Counted from the stretch's first letter, positions 17,275 through 25,173 are shown. The stretch: 64,000 nt of DNA from DGNJ01 sp002388905 (GCA_036843405.1 DAITSJ010000020.1:1-64000); one strand, 5' to 3'. Translations and numbers: made by a program. Notes: a model not told the origin generated them from the sequence alone.

Positions 17275-18936
17275 CTACTGCTCGGTGATCGCCGGCCGGG
17301 CCAGCCACTCCCTGCCCCGGAGCATGGCCTGCCAGTAGATGGGCGGCAGCAACTTTTCCTTGAGCAGCCAGGCCATTCTGCTGGGCTTCTTACCGTTGAT
17401 CAGCCAACGGGGCATACTCGGCAAAAGCTTGCCGCCGAAACCGAACTCCGCAAGTACCACTTTGCCCCGCTCGACGGTGAGGGGACAGGAGCCGTAACCG
17501 TCGTAGTGCGCGACACCCCGGGCCCGGCCCATATCCGCCAGCACGTTGTTGGCCACCACGGGTGCCTGTTTGCGGGCAGCGGCGGCGGTCTTGGCGTTGG
17601 GGGCGTTCATGACGTCGCCCAGGGACCAGATATTGGCATAGTTTTTGTGGCGCAGGGTATTCTGGTCCACATCCACCCAGCCGGCGCTATCGGCGAGGGG
17701 GCTGACCCGGATAAAGTCGGGCGCGACCTGGGGCGGACTGACATGGATCATCTCGAATTCACGGGCGACCGTCTCTACGGCCCCCTGCCCGTCGGTTCGT
17801 TCAAACCAGGCGGTTTTGCCGGGTCCGTCGATTTTCACCAGGTTGTGCCCGAAGTTGAGATTCGCGTGATATTTCTCGACGTATTCCAACAGTGCCGGCA
17901 CGTAATCCGCGACCCCGAAAAGCACTTCTCCCGCCGAGAAAAAGTCCAGGCGGATATTGCCAAGGCAGCCGCTACGGTACCAATGGTCGGCGGAGAGGTA
18001 CATGGCTTTCTGGGGCGCCCCGGCGCATTTGATGGGCATGGGCGGCTGGGTGAAAAGCGCCCTGCCTGACTTTAGATTTTGGACGAGGTTCCATGTATAA
18101 GGGGCTAAATCAAAACGATAATTCGACGTCACGCCATGGTGACCCAGGGTCTCACTCAGGCCCGCGATGCGATCCCAGTCGAGCTTGATACCGGGTGCAA
18201 CGATCAAGCGTTTGTACCCCAGGTTTCGACACCCTTCCAGGATAATGCGGTCATTGTCGGGATCGAAGGCGGCCACGGCCGCCTTGATCCAATGCACGCC
18301 GCGGGGGATCAGGGATGCCAGGGTGCGCGCGGTTTTCTGCGGGGGAAATATACCGGCGCCCACGAAGGTCCATCCGGGCTGGTAATAGTGCACGTCGGCC
18401 GGGTCGACGATGGCAACCGACAGGTCGGCCCCGCGCCGGACAATACTGGATGCAACAGCTATTCCCGCGGCCCCTGCCCCGACAATGACCACATCATAGC
18501 TGGCAATTTCGTCACCGCCAGTACCGGCGATACGCGAAACCACTGAACTCATGTCGTAACCGGCGCCTTTCGCGCGGGCGAGAATACGCTGCAGATCGGC
18601 ATTCCTGTCCCCCCGGGTCAGCGCCCAGAGGGTGGTCGAGCGCATACCGCTGCGGCAGTAGGCATGGGTCGGCCCGGGCAGCGTGTCGAGCAGCCTCGAA
18701 AAGGCGTTGGCATCCTCATCCCGGACCCTGCCGGAAACCACCGGCAGGTACCGGGCCTCGATACCGTGCTGCCGGGCCGCCTCCCGGATTTCGGCGAAAT
18801 TGGGCTGATCCGCCCCCTCGCCGTCCGGTCGGTTACAGATGATACTGCGGACCCCGCGCTCGGCAAGTACCGCCACATCGGCGCAAGCCAGTTGCCCGGA
18901 TACAGAAAAACCGGCCTCAATATCTTTTATTTCCAT
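17275..18936 (-). CDS. sqr: DUF442 phosphatase-like domain fused to type II sulfide:quinone oxidoreductase
   Basis: Two-domain protein of 553 residues. Residues 1-110 are a DUF442 (beta-lactamase-hydrolase-like, protein-tyrosine-phosphatase fold) domain with the active-site loop C94-R-S-G-M-R-S. Residues about 146-553 are an FAD-dependent sulfide:quinone oxidoreductase with the G-A-G-A-A-G dinucleotide motif at 153-158. C304 (K-C-A-G-A-P-Q-K) and C484 (G-S-C-P-L-T) are 180 residues apart, matching the two redox cysteines of the human-type enzyme. It should oxidise H2S at the membrane, pass electrons to quinone and load sulfur on an acceptor such as glutathione. This fusion is a known annotation class; the DUF442 role is not established. 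It starts 17 bp after the dioxygenase gene. Confidence 0.92.
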   Translation of the reverse strand: MEIKDIEAGFSVSGQLACADVAVLAERGVRSIICNRPDGEGADQPNFAEIREAARQHGIEARYLPVVSGRVRDEDANAFSRLLDTLPGPTHAYCRSGMRSTTLWALTRGDRNADLQRILARAKGAGYDMSSVVSRIAGTGGDEIASYDVVIVGAGAAGIAVASSIVRRGADLSVAIVDPADVHYYQPGWTFVGAGIFPPQKTARTLASLIPRGVHWIKAAVAAFDPDNDRIILEGCRNLGYKRLIVAPGIKLDWDRIAGLSETLGHHGVTSNYRFDLAPYTWNLVQNLKSGRALFTQPPMPIKCAGAPQKAMYLSADHWYRSGCLGNIRLDFFSAGEVLFGVADYVPALLEYVEKYHANLNFGHNLVKIDGPGKTAWFERTDGQGAVETVAREFEMIHVSPPQVAPDFIRVSPLADSAGWVDVDQNTLRHKNYANIWSLGDVMNAPNAKTAAAARKQAPVVANNVLADMGRARGVAHYDGYGSCPLTVERGKVVLAEFGFGGKLLPSMPRWLINGKKPSRMAWLLKEKLLPPIYWQAMLRGREWLARPAITEQ

Positions 18937-18953
18937 CAGGTTATATCACCTAT

Positions 18954-19877
18954 TTAAAGCAAATTAACAGGAACTTTCAGGTAGACCACGCCATTGTCTT
19001 CCGGGTCCGGCAGGTGGCCCGCCCGCATATTGACCTGCAGGGAGGGAAGGATCAGGCGGGGCATGTCCAGGGTGGCGTCCCGCTGTTCGCGCATGGCCAC
19101 GAATGCTTCCTCTTCAACATCGTCGCGGACATGAATATTGGTGGCCTTCTGGGTCGCCACCGTAGTCTGGAATTCCACCTCGCGACCATCGGGGCAGTAG
19201 TCGTGGCACATGAACAGCCGGGTCTCGTCCGGCAGCGACAGCACGCGACGGATGGATCGGTAGAGTGTCCGGGCATCGCCGCCCGGAAAATCGGCGCGGG
19301 CCGTGCCCCCGTCAGGCATAAACAGGGTGTCGCCGACAAAGGCGGCATCACCCATGATATGGGTCATGCAGGCAGGGGTGTGTCCCGGCGTGTGCAGGGC
19401 ATGACAAACCATGTTGCCCACCCGGTAGCGATCGCCGTCTCTGAACAGCCGGTCAAACTGGGAGCCGTCCCGCTGGAAGGCCGTGCCCTCATTGAAGATT
19501 TTGCCGAAGGTCTCCTGGACCACGGTGATCTTATCGCCTATCCCGATCCAGCCGCCCAGCTTTTCCTGGATGTACGGGGCGGCGGAAAGATGATCGGCGT
19601 GGACATGGGTCTCGATCAGCCAGACCAGGTCCAGCCCCTGCTTGCGGATGTACTCGACAATCCGGTCGGCGCCCTCGAACCCGATCCTTCCGGCGGCGTA
19701 ATCAATATCCATGACCGAATCCACCACTGCGCAGGCACTGGAGGCGGGATCCCGGACCACATAGGAGAATGTATTCGTCGCCTCGTCGAAGAAGGGGACC
19801 ACTTCCGGGCGGCACTCCATATCGACCTCGAAGGGTATGACCTGCCCCGGCTGGGGTTGTGAGACAGCTTTATTCAT
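18954..19877 (-). CDS. pdo: Type II persulfide dioxygenase (Blh/ETHE1-like, MBL fold)
   Basis: Metallo-beta-lactamase-fold non-haem iron enzyme of 307 residues, expected to oxidise glutathione persulfide to sulfite and glutathione. The metal site is clear: H91-x-H93-x-D95-H96, H166 in H-T-P-G-H-T-P, D183 in V-G-D-T-L-F and H225 in M-C-H-D-Y. The segment A-D-H-L-S-A-A-P-Y-I-Q-E-K-L-G-G and the overall length fit the bacterial Blh/PDO2 group better than short ETHE1. Its ATG overlaps the cydB stop by 8 bp and the SQR gene follows 17 bp later. Such PDO-SQR pairs are well known for detoxifying self-produced sulfide. Confidence 0.9.
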   Translation of the reverse strand: MNKAVSQPQPGQVIPFEVDMECRPEVVPFFDEATNTFSYVVRDPASSACAVVDSVMDIDYAAGRIGFEGADRIVEYIRKQGLDLVWLIETHVHADHLSAAPYIQEKLGGWIGIGDKITVVQETFGKIFNEGTAFQRDGSQFDRLFRDGDRYRVGNMVCHALHTPGHTPACMTHIMGDAAFVGDTLFMPDGGTARADFPGGDARTLYRSIRRVLSLPDETRLFMCHDYCPDGREVEFQTTVATQKATNIHVRDDVEEEAFVAMREQRDATLDMPRLILPSLQVNMRAGHLPDPEDNGVVYLKVPVNLL

Positions 19878-20862
19878 AGGACAGAGCCCTCGCTTTACCG
19901 TGAAAGATTCTGTAGATGTAGATGGTGTAAAAGACGATCATCGGCAGGGTGATGACCACGCCCACCAGGGTAAACTGCAGGGAGGCCACCGAGGCGGACG
20001 CTTCCCAGAGGGTCATCCGGCCCATGACAACATCGGGAAAAATGCTGAATGCCAGACCCAGGGCCGCCATGACGCAGATAAGGACGATTCCCGCATAGAC
20101 CAGCCAGGCATAACCCCGCCGGAGAAGTTCGGGACGGTTCAAAAACCAGAACAGACCGCCATAGACCAGGGCGCAAACCAGGGGGATGGGTAGCAAACCT
20201 ATGGCATTGGGCAGGCTGAACCAGCGCCTGGCAATGGCCTCGCTCACCACCGGCGTGGCCACGGATACCAGCAGCAGCGCCACTCCCATGGGCAGCATCG
20301 CCCGGCGGCCCCAGCGCACCGCCTTATCGAATAACTCCCCCTCGCTTTTCATGAGCAACCAGGCGGCACCCAAAAGGACATAGAGGGCCGGCAGTGTCGC
20401 GGCAATAAGACCCGCGAAGAGAAGGCTGGTGATATCCTCGCGCAACCCCGTAATATAGGCTCCGAGCATCCATCCCTGGGACACCGAGGCCAGCAGAGAG
20501 CCCACAAAAAAAGCTCTGTTCCACAACGCCTTGCGGTGGTCGCCGCCCTTGACGCGAAGATCGAAGGCAACGCCCCGGAGGATCAGCCCCAGCAGCATCA
20601 GGGTAACCGGGATATAGAGGCTGCTGAGAATAATGCCGTGGGCCAGGGGAAAGGCGATCAACAGCACCCCGACACCGAGGACAATCCAGGTTTCGTTGGC
20701 ATCCCAGAAGGGCCCGATGGAGGCGATCATCAGATCCTTTTCCGCATCGGTGGCTCCGGGCAGGAGCATGCCCACGCCCAGGTCGTAGCCGTCGAGTATC
20801 ACGTAGACCAAAAGGGCCAGGCCCATGATTGCCAGGTAGACAATCGGCAGCCAGTACTCCAT
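19870..20862 (-). CDS. cydB: Cytochrome bd-type quinol oxidase subunit II
   Basis: Membrane subunit II of a bd-family quinol oxidase, 330 residues with about nine hydrophobic helices. The family start M-E-Y-W-L-P-I-V-Y-L-A and the segment V-I-L-D-G-Y-D-L-G-V-G-M, plus F-W-D-A-N-E-T-W-I-V, are diagnostic. The frame is open upstream, but ATG 20862, sharing its A with the cydA stop (TGATG), is the family start. Subunit II stabilises the haem-bearing subunit I. It is translationally coupled to cydA and overlaps the persulfide dioxygenase start. Confidence 0.93.
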   Translation of the reverse strand: MEYWLPIVYLAIMGLALLVYVILDGYDLGVGMLLPGATDAEKDLMIASIGPFWDANETWIVLGVGVLLIAFPLAHGIILSSLYIPVTLMLLGLILRGVAFDLRVKGGDHRKALWNRAFFVGSLLASVSQGWMLGAYITGLREDITSLLFAGLIAATLPALYVLLGAAWLLMKSEGELFDKAVRWGRRAMLPMGVALLLVSVATPVVSEAIARRWFSLPNAIGLLPIPLVCALVYGGLFWFLNRPELLRRGYAWLVYAGIVLICVMAALGLAFSIFPDVVMGRMTLWEASASVASLQFTLVGVVITLPMIVFYTIYIYRIFHGKARALSYE

Positions 20863-22223
20863 CACACAACCTCCTGTGCCTGTCGGGAGCCTGAGGACTC
20901 GCCCTGTTCCACCAAGACCAGCGACGCCGCTTCCTGGCGCGACAGGTACCGCAGGGCGCCCATATAGGAAAAAATCAGGAACACGTAGAGCAGCACATAG
21001 CCAAGCAGTGTGCCCGTGAGGGTCGCGGAACTGTGGTCGGCCACCACCGAGTCGACCCGCAGCAGCCCCTGGACGATCCAGGGCTGGCGGCCGATCTCGG
21101 TAACGTACCAACCCGCCAGCACCGCGACCCAGCCGGAAAAGGTCATCCAGGACAGAGCGCGCAGCAGGGGCATCGAGGGCTCCCGGCCGCGCAGGCAGGA
21201 CCAGGCGCCCCACCAGGCCACCGCCAGCATCAGCACTCCCATCGCCAGCATGACCCTGAACGACCAGAACACCGGTGCCACGGGCGGGTGTTCGCCGATA
21301 AATTCGTCGAGCCCCCGGACCTCGCCATTCCAGCGATGCGTGAGTATCAGGCTGGCAGCATGGGGAATTTCCAGGGCCAGGTGATTTTTGCGCGCCTCGC
21401 CGTCCGGGAGCGCCACCAGGGTAAAGGGTGCTCCCCGCTGCGTTTCCCAGATGGCTTCCATGGCCGCCACCTTGGCGGGCTGGTGTTCCAGGGTATTGAG
21501 GCCGTGCAGGTCGCCCACGAAAATCTGCAGGGGCGCGGCCACGGCGGCGATGGCCACCCCGGTCCTCAGCACCTTCCAGGTGCCGGGCCCCGCCAATCCG
21601 GCCCGGGCCCGCCAGGCACTGACACCCGCAATCAGGAAGGCACTGGTCAGCAGGGAGGCCAGGGTCATGTGGAAAAAGCGGTAGGGAAACGAGGGGTTAA
21701 AAATGATGCGCCACCAGCTTTCCACCGTAACCACCCCCTCATCAAGCGAATAGCCGGCGGGTGTCTGCATCCAGGAGTTGAGGCTGAGTATCCAGAATGC
21801 CGACAACAGAGTGCCCACCGCCACCAGAAAAGCCGAAATCAGGTGCATTTTGTTGGAGACGCGATCCTTGCCGAACAGCATGATGCCCAGGAAAGATGCC
21901 TCCAGGAAAAAGGCGGTAAGCACCTCGTAACCCAGCAAGGGGCCGGCCACGTTGCCGGCCCGCTCCATGAACCCCGGCCAGTTGGTGCCGAACTGGAAAC
22001 TCATGGTGATGCCCGACACCACCCCCATGGCAAAGGTCAGGGCGAAAACCTTGACCCAGAAGTAATAGGCGTACTCCCAGGCCCGGTCGCCACTGAGGGT
22101 ATAGCGGGCACGAAAGTAGAAGAGAACCCAGGCCAGGCCAATGGAGATGGCCGGGAATAGAATGTGGAAACTGATATTGGCGGCAAACTGGATGCGCGCC
22201 AGGACGAAGGGATCCCAATCCAT
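20862..22223 (-). CDS. cydA: Cytochrome bd-type (cyanide-insensitive, CioA-like) quinol oxidase subunit I
   Basis: Haem-bearing subunit of a bd-type terminal oxidase that reduces O2 with electrons from quinol. The 453-residue length and the short loop around G-W-Y-V-T-E-I-G-R-Q-P-W match the CioA/short-Q-loop group rather than E. coli CydA (about 520). The haem ligand H20 near the N-terminus (N-I-S-F-H-I-L-F-P) and the helix around F-F-H-M-T-L-A-S are present. bd oxidases tolerate sulfide and cyanide far better than haem-copper oxidases. ATG 22223 has AGGA 7 bases upstream; a TTG three bases earlier is less likely. It is the first gene of the sulfide operon, about 205 nt downstream of the predicted sigma-54 transcription start. 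Confidence 0.92.
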   Translation of the reverse strand: MDWDPFVLARIQFAANISFHILFPAISIGLAWVLFYFRARYTLSGDRAWEYAYYFWVKVFALTFAMGVVSGITMSFQFGTNWPGFMERAGNVAGPLLGYEVLTAFFLEASFLGIMLFGKDRVSNKMHLISAFLVAVGTLLSAFWILSLNSWMQTPAGYSLDEGVVTVESWWRIIFNPSFPYRFFHMTLASLLTSAFLIAGVSAWRARAGLAGPGTWKVLRTGVAIAAVAAPLQIFVGDLHGLNTLEHQPAKVAAMEAIWETQRGAPFTLVALPDGEARKNHLALEIPHAASLILTHRWNGEVRGLDEFIGEHPPVAPVFWSFRVMLAMGVLMLAVAWWGAWSCLRGREPSMPLLRALSWMTFSGWVAVLAGWYVTEIGRQPWIVQGLLRVDSVVADHSSATLTGTLLGYVLLYVFLIFSYMGALRYLSRQEAASLVLVEQGESSGSRQAQEVV

Positions 22224-22440
22224 CAAAATATCCTACCTTGAATGATCGTCCCCACGCGGGAACCGGAGCCGGCGGGCGATTCCGCCGACCCTTCAAATAA
22301 AGCAGCGGCCGGCATCCTCTGCAACGGCATACCGATGGATGGCGAGGCCAGTTCCGCCACCTTCCGCCGCAATCTACATCTTCTACACAAAGTGCCTCTC
22401 CAACACATTCCCCGGAATTTGTATTGACTGGTGCAACGGT

Positions 22441-22456
22441 TGCAACCGCCGTGCCA
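22441..22456 (-). promoter_or_regulatory. Sigma-54 (-24/-12) promoter of the cydAB-pdo-sqr-sulP operon
   Basis: On the minus strand the sequence is TGGCACGGCGGTTGCA. It matches the RpoN consensus TGGCACG-N4-TTGCW at every defined position, with the invariant GG and GC separated by 10 bases. It points toward cydA, with a predicted transcription start near 22430. The 22224-22600 interval holds no gene and is the shared control region between the operon and the divergent sigma-54 activator. Confidence 0.85.
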
Positions 22457-22490
22457 GAACCAAGGGCCGGCGACAGAAAACGCCAACCAT

Positions 22491-22521
22491 CTGTTTTTTC
22501 TAAATTTTTTGAACAAAACAG
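22491..22521. promoter_or_regulatory. AT-rich tract with CTGTTTT/AAAACAG inverted repeat
   Basis: Between the sigma-54 promoter and the upstream palindromes lies an AT-rich segment flanked by CTGTTTT (22491-22497) and AAAACAG (22515-22521). This is the usual place for a DNA-bending site (IHF or intrinsic bend) that brings a sigma-54 activator to the polymerase. No clear IHF consensus is seen. Confidence 0.35.
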
Positions 22522-22561
22522 AAAAACCAAAGAGCCCGCGCTTGCCATGCAGGACCTGTCC

Positions 22562-22597
22562 TGCCAATATTGGCAAGCATTCATGTCATTTTTGACA
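22562..22597. promoter_or_regulatory. Tandem palindromes, candidate activator-binding sites (UAS)
   Basis: Two 14-bp inverted repeats share the pattern TGYCA-N4-TGRCA: TGCCAATATTGGCA at 22562-22575 and TGTCATTTTTGACA at 22584-22597. Their centres are 22 bp apart, two helical turns, so bound dimers would lie on one face of the DNA. They are about 110-140 bp upstream of the -24 element, a normal enhancer distance for sigma-54 activators. The second ends 3 bp before the proposed activator start codon, which implies autoregulation. Confidence 0.6.
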
Positions 22598-22600
22598 GTT

Positions 22601-23926
22601 ATGGAAATTATTGCGCGAAACGGCGGCAACCCCGATAGCGCCCGAATGCTGGATGCCTTCGAGCACCCGGCCATCCTGGTGACCCCCGACTACCGCATCC
22701 TTGCCACCAATGAGCTCTATACGGCGCGGTTCGGCAAGATAGACACCACCCGACCCGCCCACTGCTACCAGGTCTCCCACGGCTATTCCGTACCCTGCGA
22801 CCAGGCCGGGGAAACCTGCCCGCTGGCATCGTGCCTGGACTCCGGGCAGAAAGAGCGGGTACTTCATATCCACAACACCCCCCGGGGCAAGGAGCATGTG
22901 GATGTGGAGATGCTGCCCATTCAGGGCGAGGACGGCGATATCCGCTATTTCGTCGAGTTGCTGAAACCCGTCGCCATCGCCAGCGCCGAACTGAGCACCC
23001 GCAATATGGTGGGCCGCAGCCCGGCCTTCAATCGGCTCGTGGAAATGATCAACCTGGTGGCCCCGCGGAACAGCGCTGTCCTGCTGCTGGGTGAATCGGG
23101 CACCGGCAAGGAACTGGCGGCGGCCGCCATCCATGAGTCCAGCGCGTACCGGGACCGGCCGCTGGTGACCGTGGAGTGCGCGGGGCTCACCGAAACCCTG
23201 TTCGAGAGCGAACTCTTCGGTCACGTCAGGGGCGCCTTCACCGGCGCCACCCAGAACAAACCGGGACTGGTGGAAGCCGCCGAAGGCGGCAGCCTGTTCC
23301 TGGACGAAATCGGCGACGTGCCCCTGGCCATGCAGGTCAAACTGTTGCGCCTGCTGGAAACCGGCACTTACCGCCCTGTGGGCAGCACGGAACTCAAACG
23401 CGCCCGGTTTCGCCTCATCACCGCCACCCACAAGGACCTGAGCGCATTGATTGCGCGCGGCGAATTCCGGCGGGATCTTTATTACCGGGTCAACGTCTTT
23501 CCCATCGAGTTGCCGGCGCTGCGGGAGCGCCGGGGTGACATTGCCCTGATTGCCAAGTCGATCCTGGCCCAGTTAAGTCCGGAGGAAAAATATCACCTGA
23601 GCAGTTCCGCCGTAAAAAGACTGGAATGCGAATCCTTCCCGGGCAATATCCGGGAACTGCGCAATATCATGGAGCGGGCCATCGTCTTCGCCCGCTCCAA
23701 CGTCATCGACGCGAATACCATCGCGCGGTGCCTGGGCCCCGAACAGCATGGCAGGACGAGCCCGAACCATCCGGACCTGAAAGCGCTAGAATACGAATAT
23801 CTGCGGGAACTGATGAGCGAGTTCGACGGCGACAAGCAGGCAGTGGCGAACATAGCGGGTATAAGCCTGCGGTCCCTGTATCGTAAACTGAATGCCGGCA
23901 CCGGCAGCGTTCATAACAGGAGATAA
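22601..23926 (+). CDS. fisR: FisR-like sulfane-sulfur-sensing sigma-54 activator
   Basis: Sigma-54-dependent enhancer-binding protein of about 441 residues. The N-terminal sensor domain carries C55, C66 and C73 (plus C78); the 11- and 7-residue spacings equal those of the three sensing cysteines reported for Cupriavidus FisR (C53, C64, C71). The AAA+ domain has Walker A G-E-S-G-T-G-K-E, the sigma-54 loop R-G-A-F-T-G-A and Walker B S-L-F-L-D-E-I-G-D. A Fis-type HTH ends the protein (A-V-A-N-I-A-G-I-S-L-R-S-L-Y-R-K). I chose ATG 22601 because the frame upstream crosses the palindromes. No start has a strong ribosome-binding site; ATG 22583 and 22646 are alternatives. It is divergent from the sulfide operon it probably activates. 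Confidence 0.88.
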   Translation: MEIIARNGGNPDSARMLDAFEHPAILVTPDYRILATNELYTARFGKIDTTRPAHCYQVSHGYSVPCDQAGETCPLASCLDSGQKERVLHIHNTPRGKEHVDVEMLPIQGEDGDIRYFVELLKPVAIASAELSTRNMVGRSPAFNRLVEMINLVAPRNSAVLLLGESGTGKELAAAAIHESSAYRDRPLVTVECAGLTETLFESELFGHVRGAFTGATQNKPGLVEAAEGGSLFLDEIGDVPLAMQVKLLRLLETGTYRPVGSTELKRARFRLITATHKDLSALIARGEFRRDLYYRVNVFPIELPALRERRGDIALIAKSILAQLSPEEKYHLSSSAVKRLECESFPGNIRELRNIMERAIVFARSNVIDANTIARCLGPEQHGRTSPNHPDLKALEYEYLRELMSEFDGDKQAVANIAGISLRSLYRKLNAGTGSVHNRR

Positions 23927-23936
23927 ACGCAGCAGC

Positions 23937-25094
23937 ATGACGACGGCCCTGATTCTTTCCGGCGGCGGCGCCCGGGCTGCCTACCAGGTAGGTGTGCTCA
24001 AGGGCCTGGCGGAAATCCTGCCTCGCCAGACCTACAATCCTTTTCCCATCATCTGCGGCACCTCCGCGGGCGCTATCAATACCCTGGCCATGGCCGGGCG
24101 CGCGGGGCCATTCAGTCTCCGGGCGCGAAAACTGGAAGCCATCTGGCGGGATCTGACCGCGGAGAAAGTCTACCGTACCGACCCCTGGGGCGTATTCAGG
24201 AATTCCCTGAAGATGCTGGCATCGCTGTTTCACAGCGGTTCCGGCATCACCTCGCCGGTGGCCCTGCTCGACAACTCGCCACTGAGGGAATTGCTGGCCG
24301 ACTATATCCGCTTCCGGCATATTGATGAAGCCATCGCCAGCGGTGAACTACAGGCTGTGGCGGTCACCGCCATGGCCTACAGCTCGGGTCAATCCATTAC
24401 TTTTTTTCAGGGTAACCACGACAACTGGCAGCGCACCCGGCGCCTGGGTGTACGCACCGGCCTGACCCTGGATCACCTGATCGCCTCGGCATCCATCCCC
24501 ACCATTTTTCCGCCCGTCAAGATCGGCAATCGCTTCTATGGCGACGGTGCACTGCGCCAGCTTAAACCGCTCAGCCCTGCCCTGCACCTGGGGGCGGACC
24601 GGGTTTTCGTGGTGGGTGTCAGCGACAACCCGGTACACAAAGCCAGACCGGAAACCGCCCACTATTCGCCATCCCTGGCACAAATGATCAGCCACATGCT
24701 CAACAGCGCCTTTATCGACACGATCGAGAGCGACCTGGAAACCCTGAAGACCATCAACCGCCTGGCCGGGGCGATCCCGCCGGCAGCGCGCGAGGAACAG
24801 GGGGTCGAGGATCTCAAGGTGGTCGATTACCTGTCGGTGACACCCTCGGTGCCCATCCACGAACTGGCCGAGCAATATCTCCACGAATTGCCGGGCAGCG
24901 TCCGCACCTTCCTCCGCATCACCGGCGCCACTGCCCGGGGCGGCGGCTCAAGCGCGGCCAGCTACCTGCTGTTCGAGCCCGGCTTCTGCCAGCGCCTGAT
25001 AGAACTGGGCCATGGCGACACCCTCGCCCAACGACCCGAGATCGAGAATTTCTTTGCCGTAACGCCCGAGCCGACGGACGCACTGACCCGTTGA
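23937..25094 (+). CDS. Patatin-like phospholipase
   Basis: Serine acyl hydrolase of 385 residues with the complete patatin set: oxyanion loop G-G-G-A-R-A-A-Y near residues 8-15, nucleophile elbow G-T-S-A-G near 42-46, and catalytic D in Y-G-D-G-A-L. A DUF3336 region is absent. A cytoplasmic or peripheral membrane location is likely since there is no signal peptide. It lies 10 bp after the FisR-like gene and probably shares its message. A link to sulfide stress, such as membrane lipid turnover, is guesswork. An AGGAG lies 13 bases before ATG 23937, slightly far; the frame is open 45 bases further upstream inside the regulator gene. Confidence 0.85.
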   Translation: MTTALILSGGGARAAYQVGVLKGLAEILPRQTYNPFPIICGTSAGAINTLAMAGRAGPFSLRARKLEAIWRDLTAEKVYRTDPWGVFRNSLKMLASLFHSGSGITSPVALLDNSPLRELLADYIRFRHIDEAIASGELQAVAVTAMAYSSGQSITFFQGNHDNWQRTRRLGVRTGLTLDHLIASASIPTIFPPVKIGNRFYGDGALRQLKPLSPALHLGADRVFVVGVSDNPVHKARPETAHYSPSLAQMISHMLNSAFIDTIESDLETLKTINRLAGAIPPAAREEQGVEDLKVVDYLSVTPSVPIHELAEQYLHELPGSVRTFLRITGATARGGGSSAASYLLFEPGFCQRLIELGHGDTLAQRPEIENFFAVTPEPTDALTR

Positions 25095-25173
25095 CGTAGC
25101 CATTGGCGCGATTCTGGAGACTGGTCCACAATCTGGGCATAATGGCCATCTTTTCAAAGCAGTACCCAGGTCC

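Noticed and set aside
18937..18953. AGGT-N6-ACCT repeat between pdo and sqr as a terminator or processing site
   Set aside because: Only 4-bp arms and no T-run; it more likely includes the sqr ribosome-binding site.
22424..22600. N-terminal extension of the FisR-like regulator
   Set aside because: The extra codons cross the AT-rich tract and both palindromes, would add about 59 residues absent from characterised FisR, and have no ribosome-binding site.
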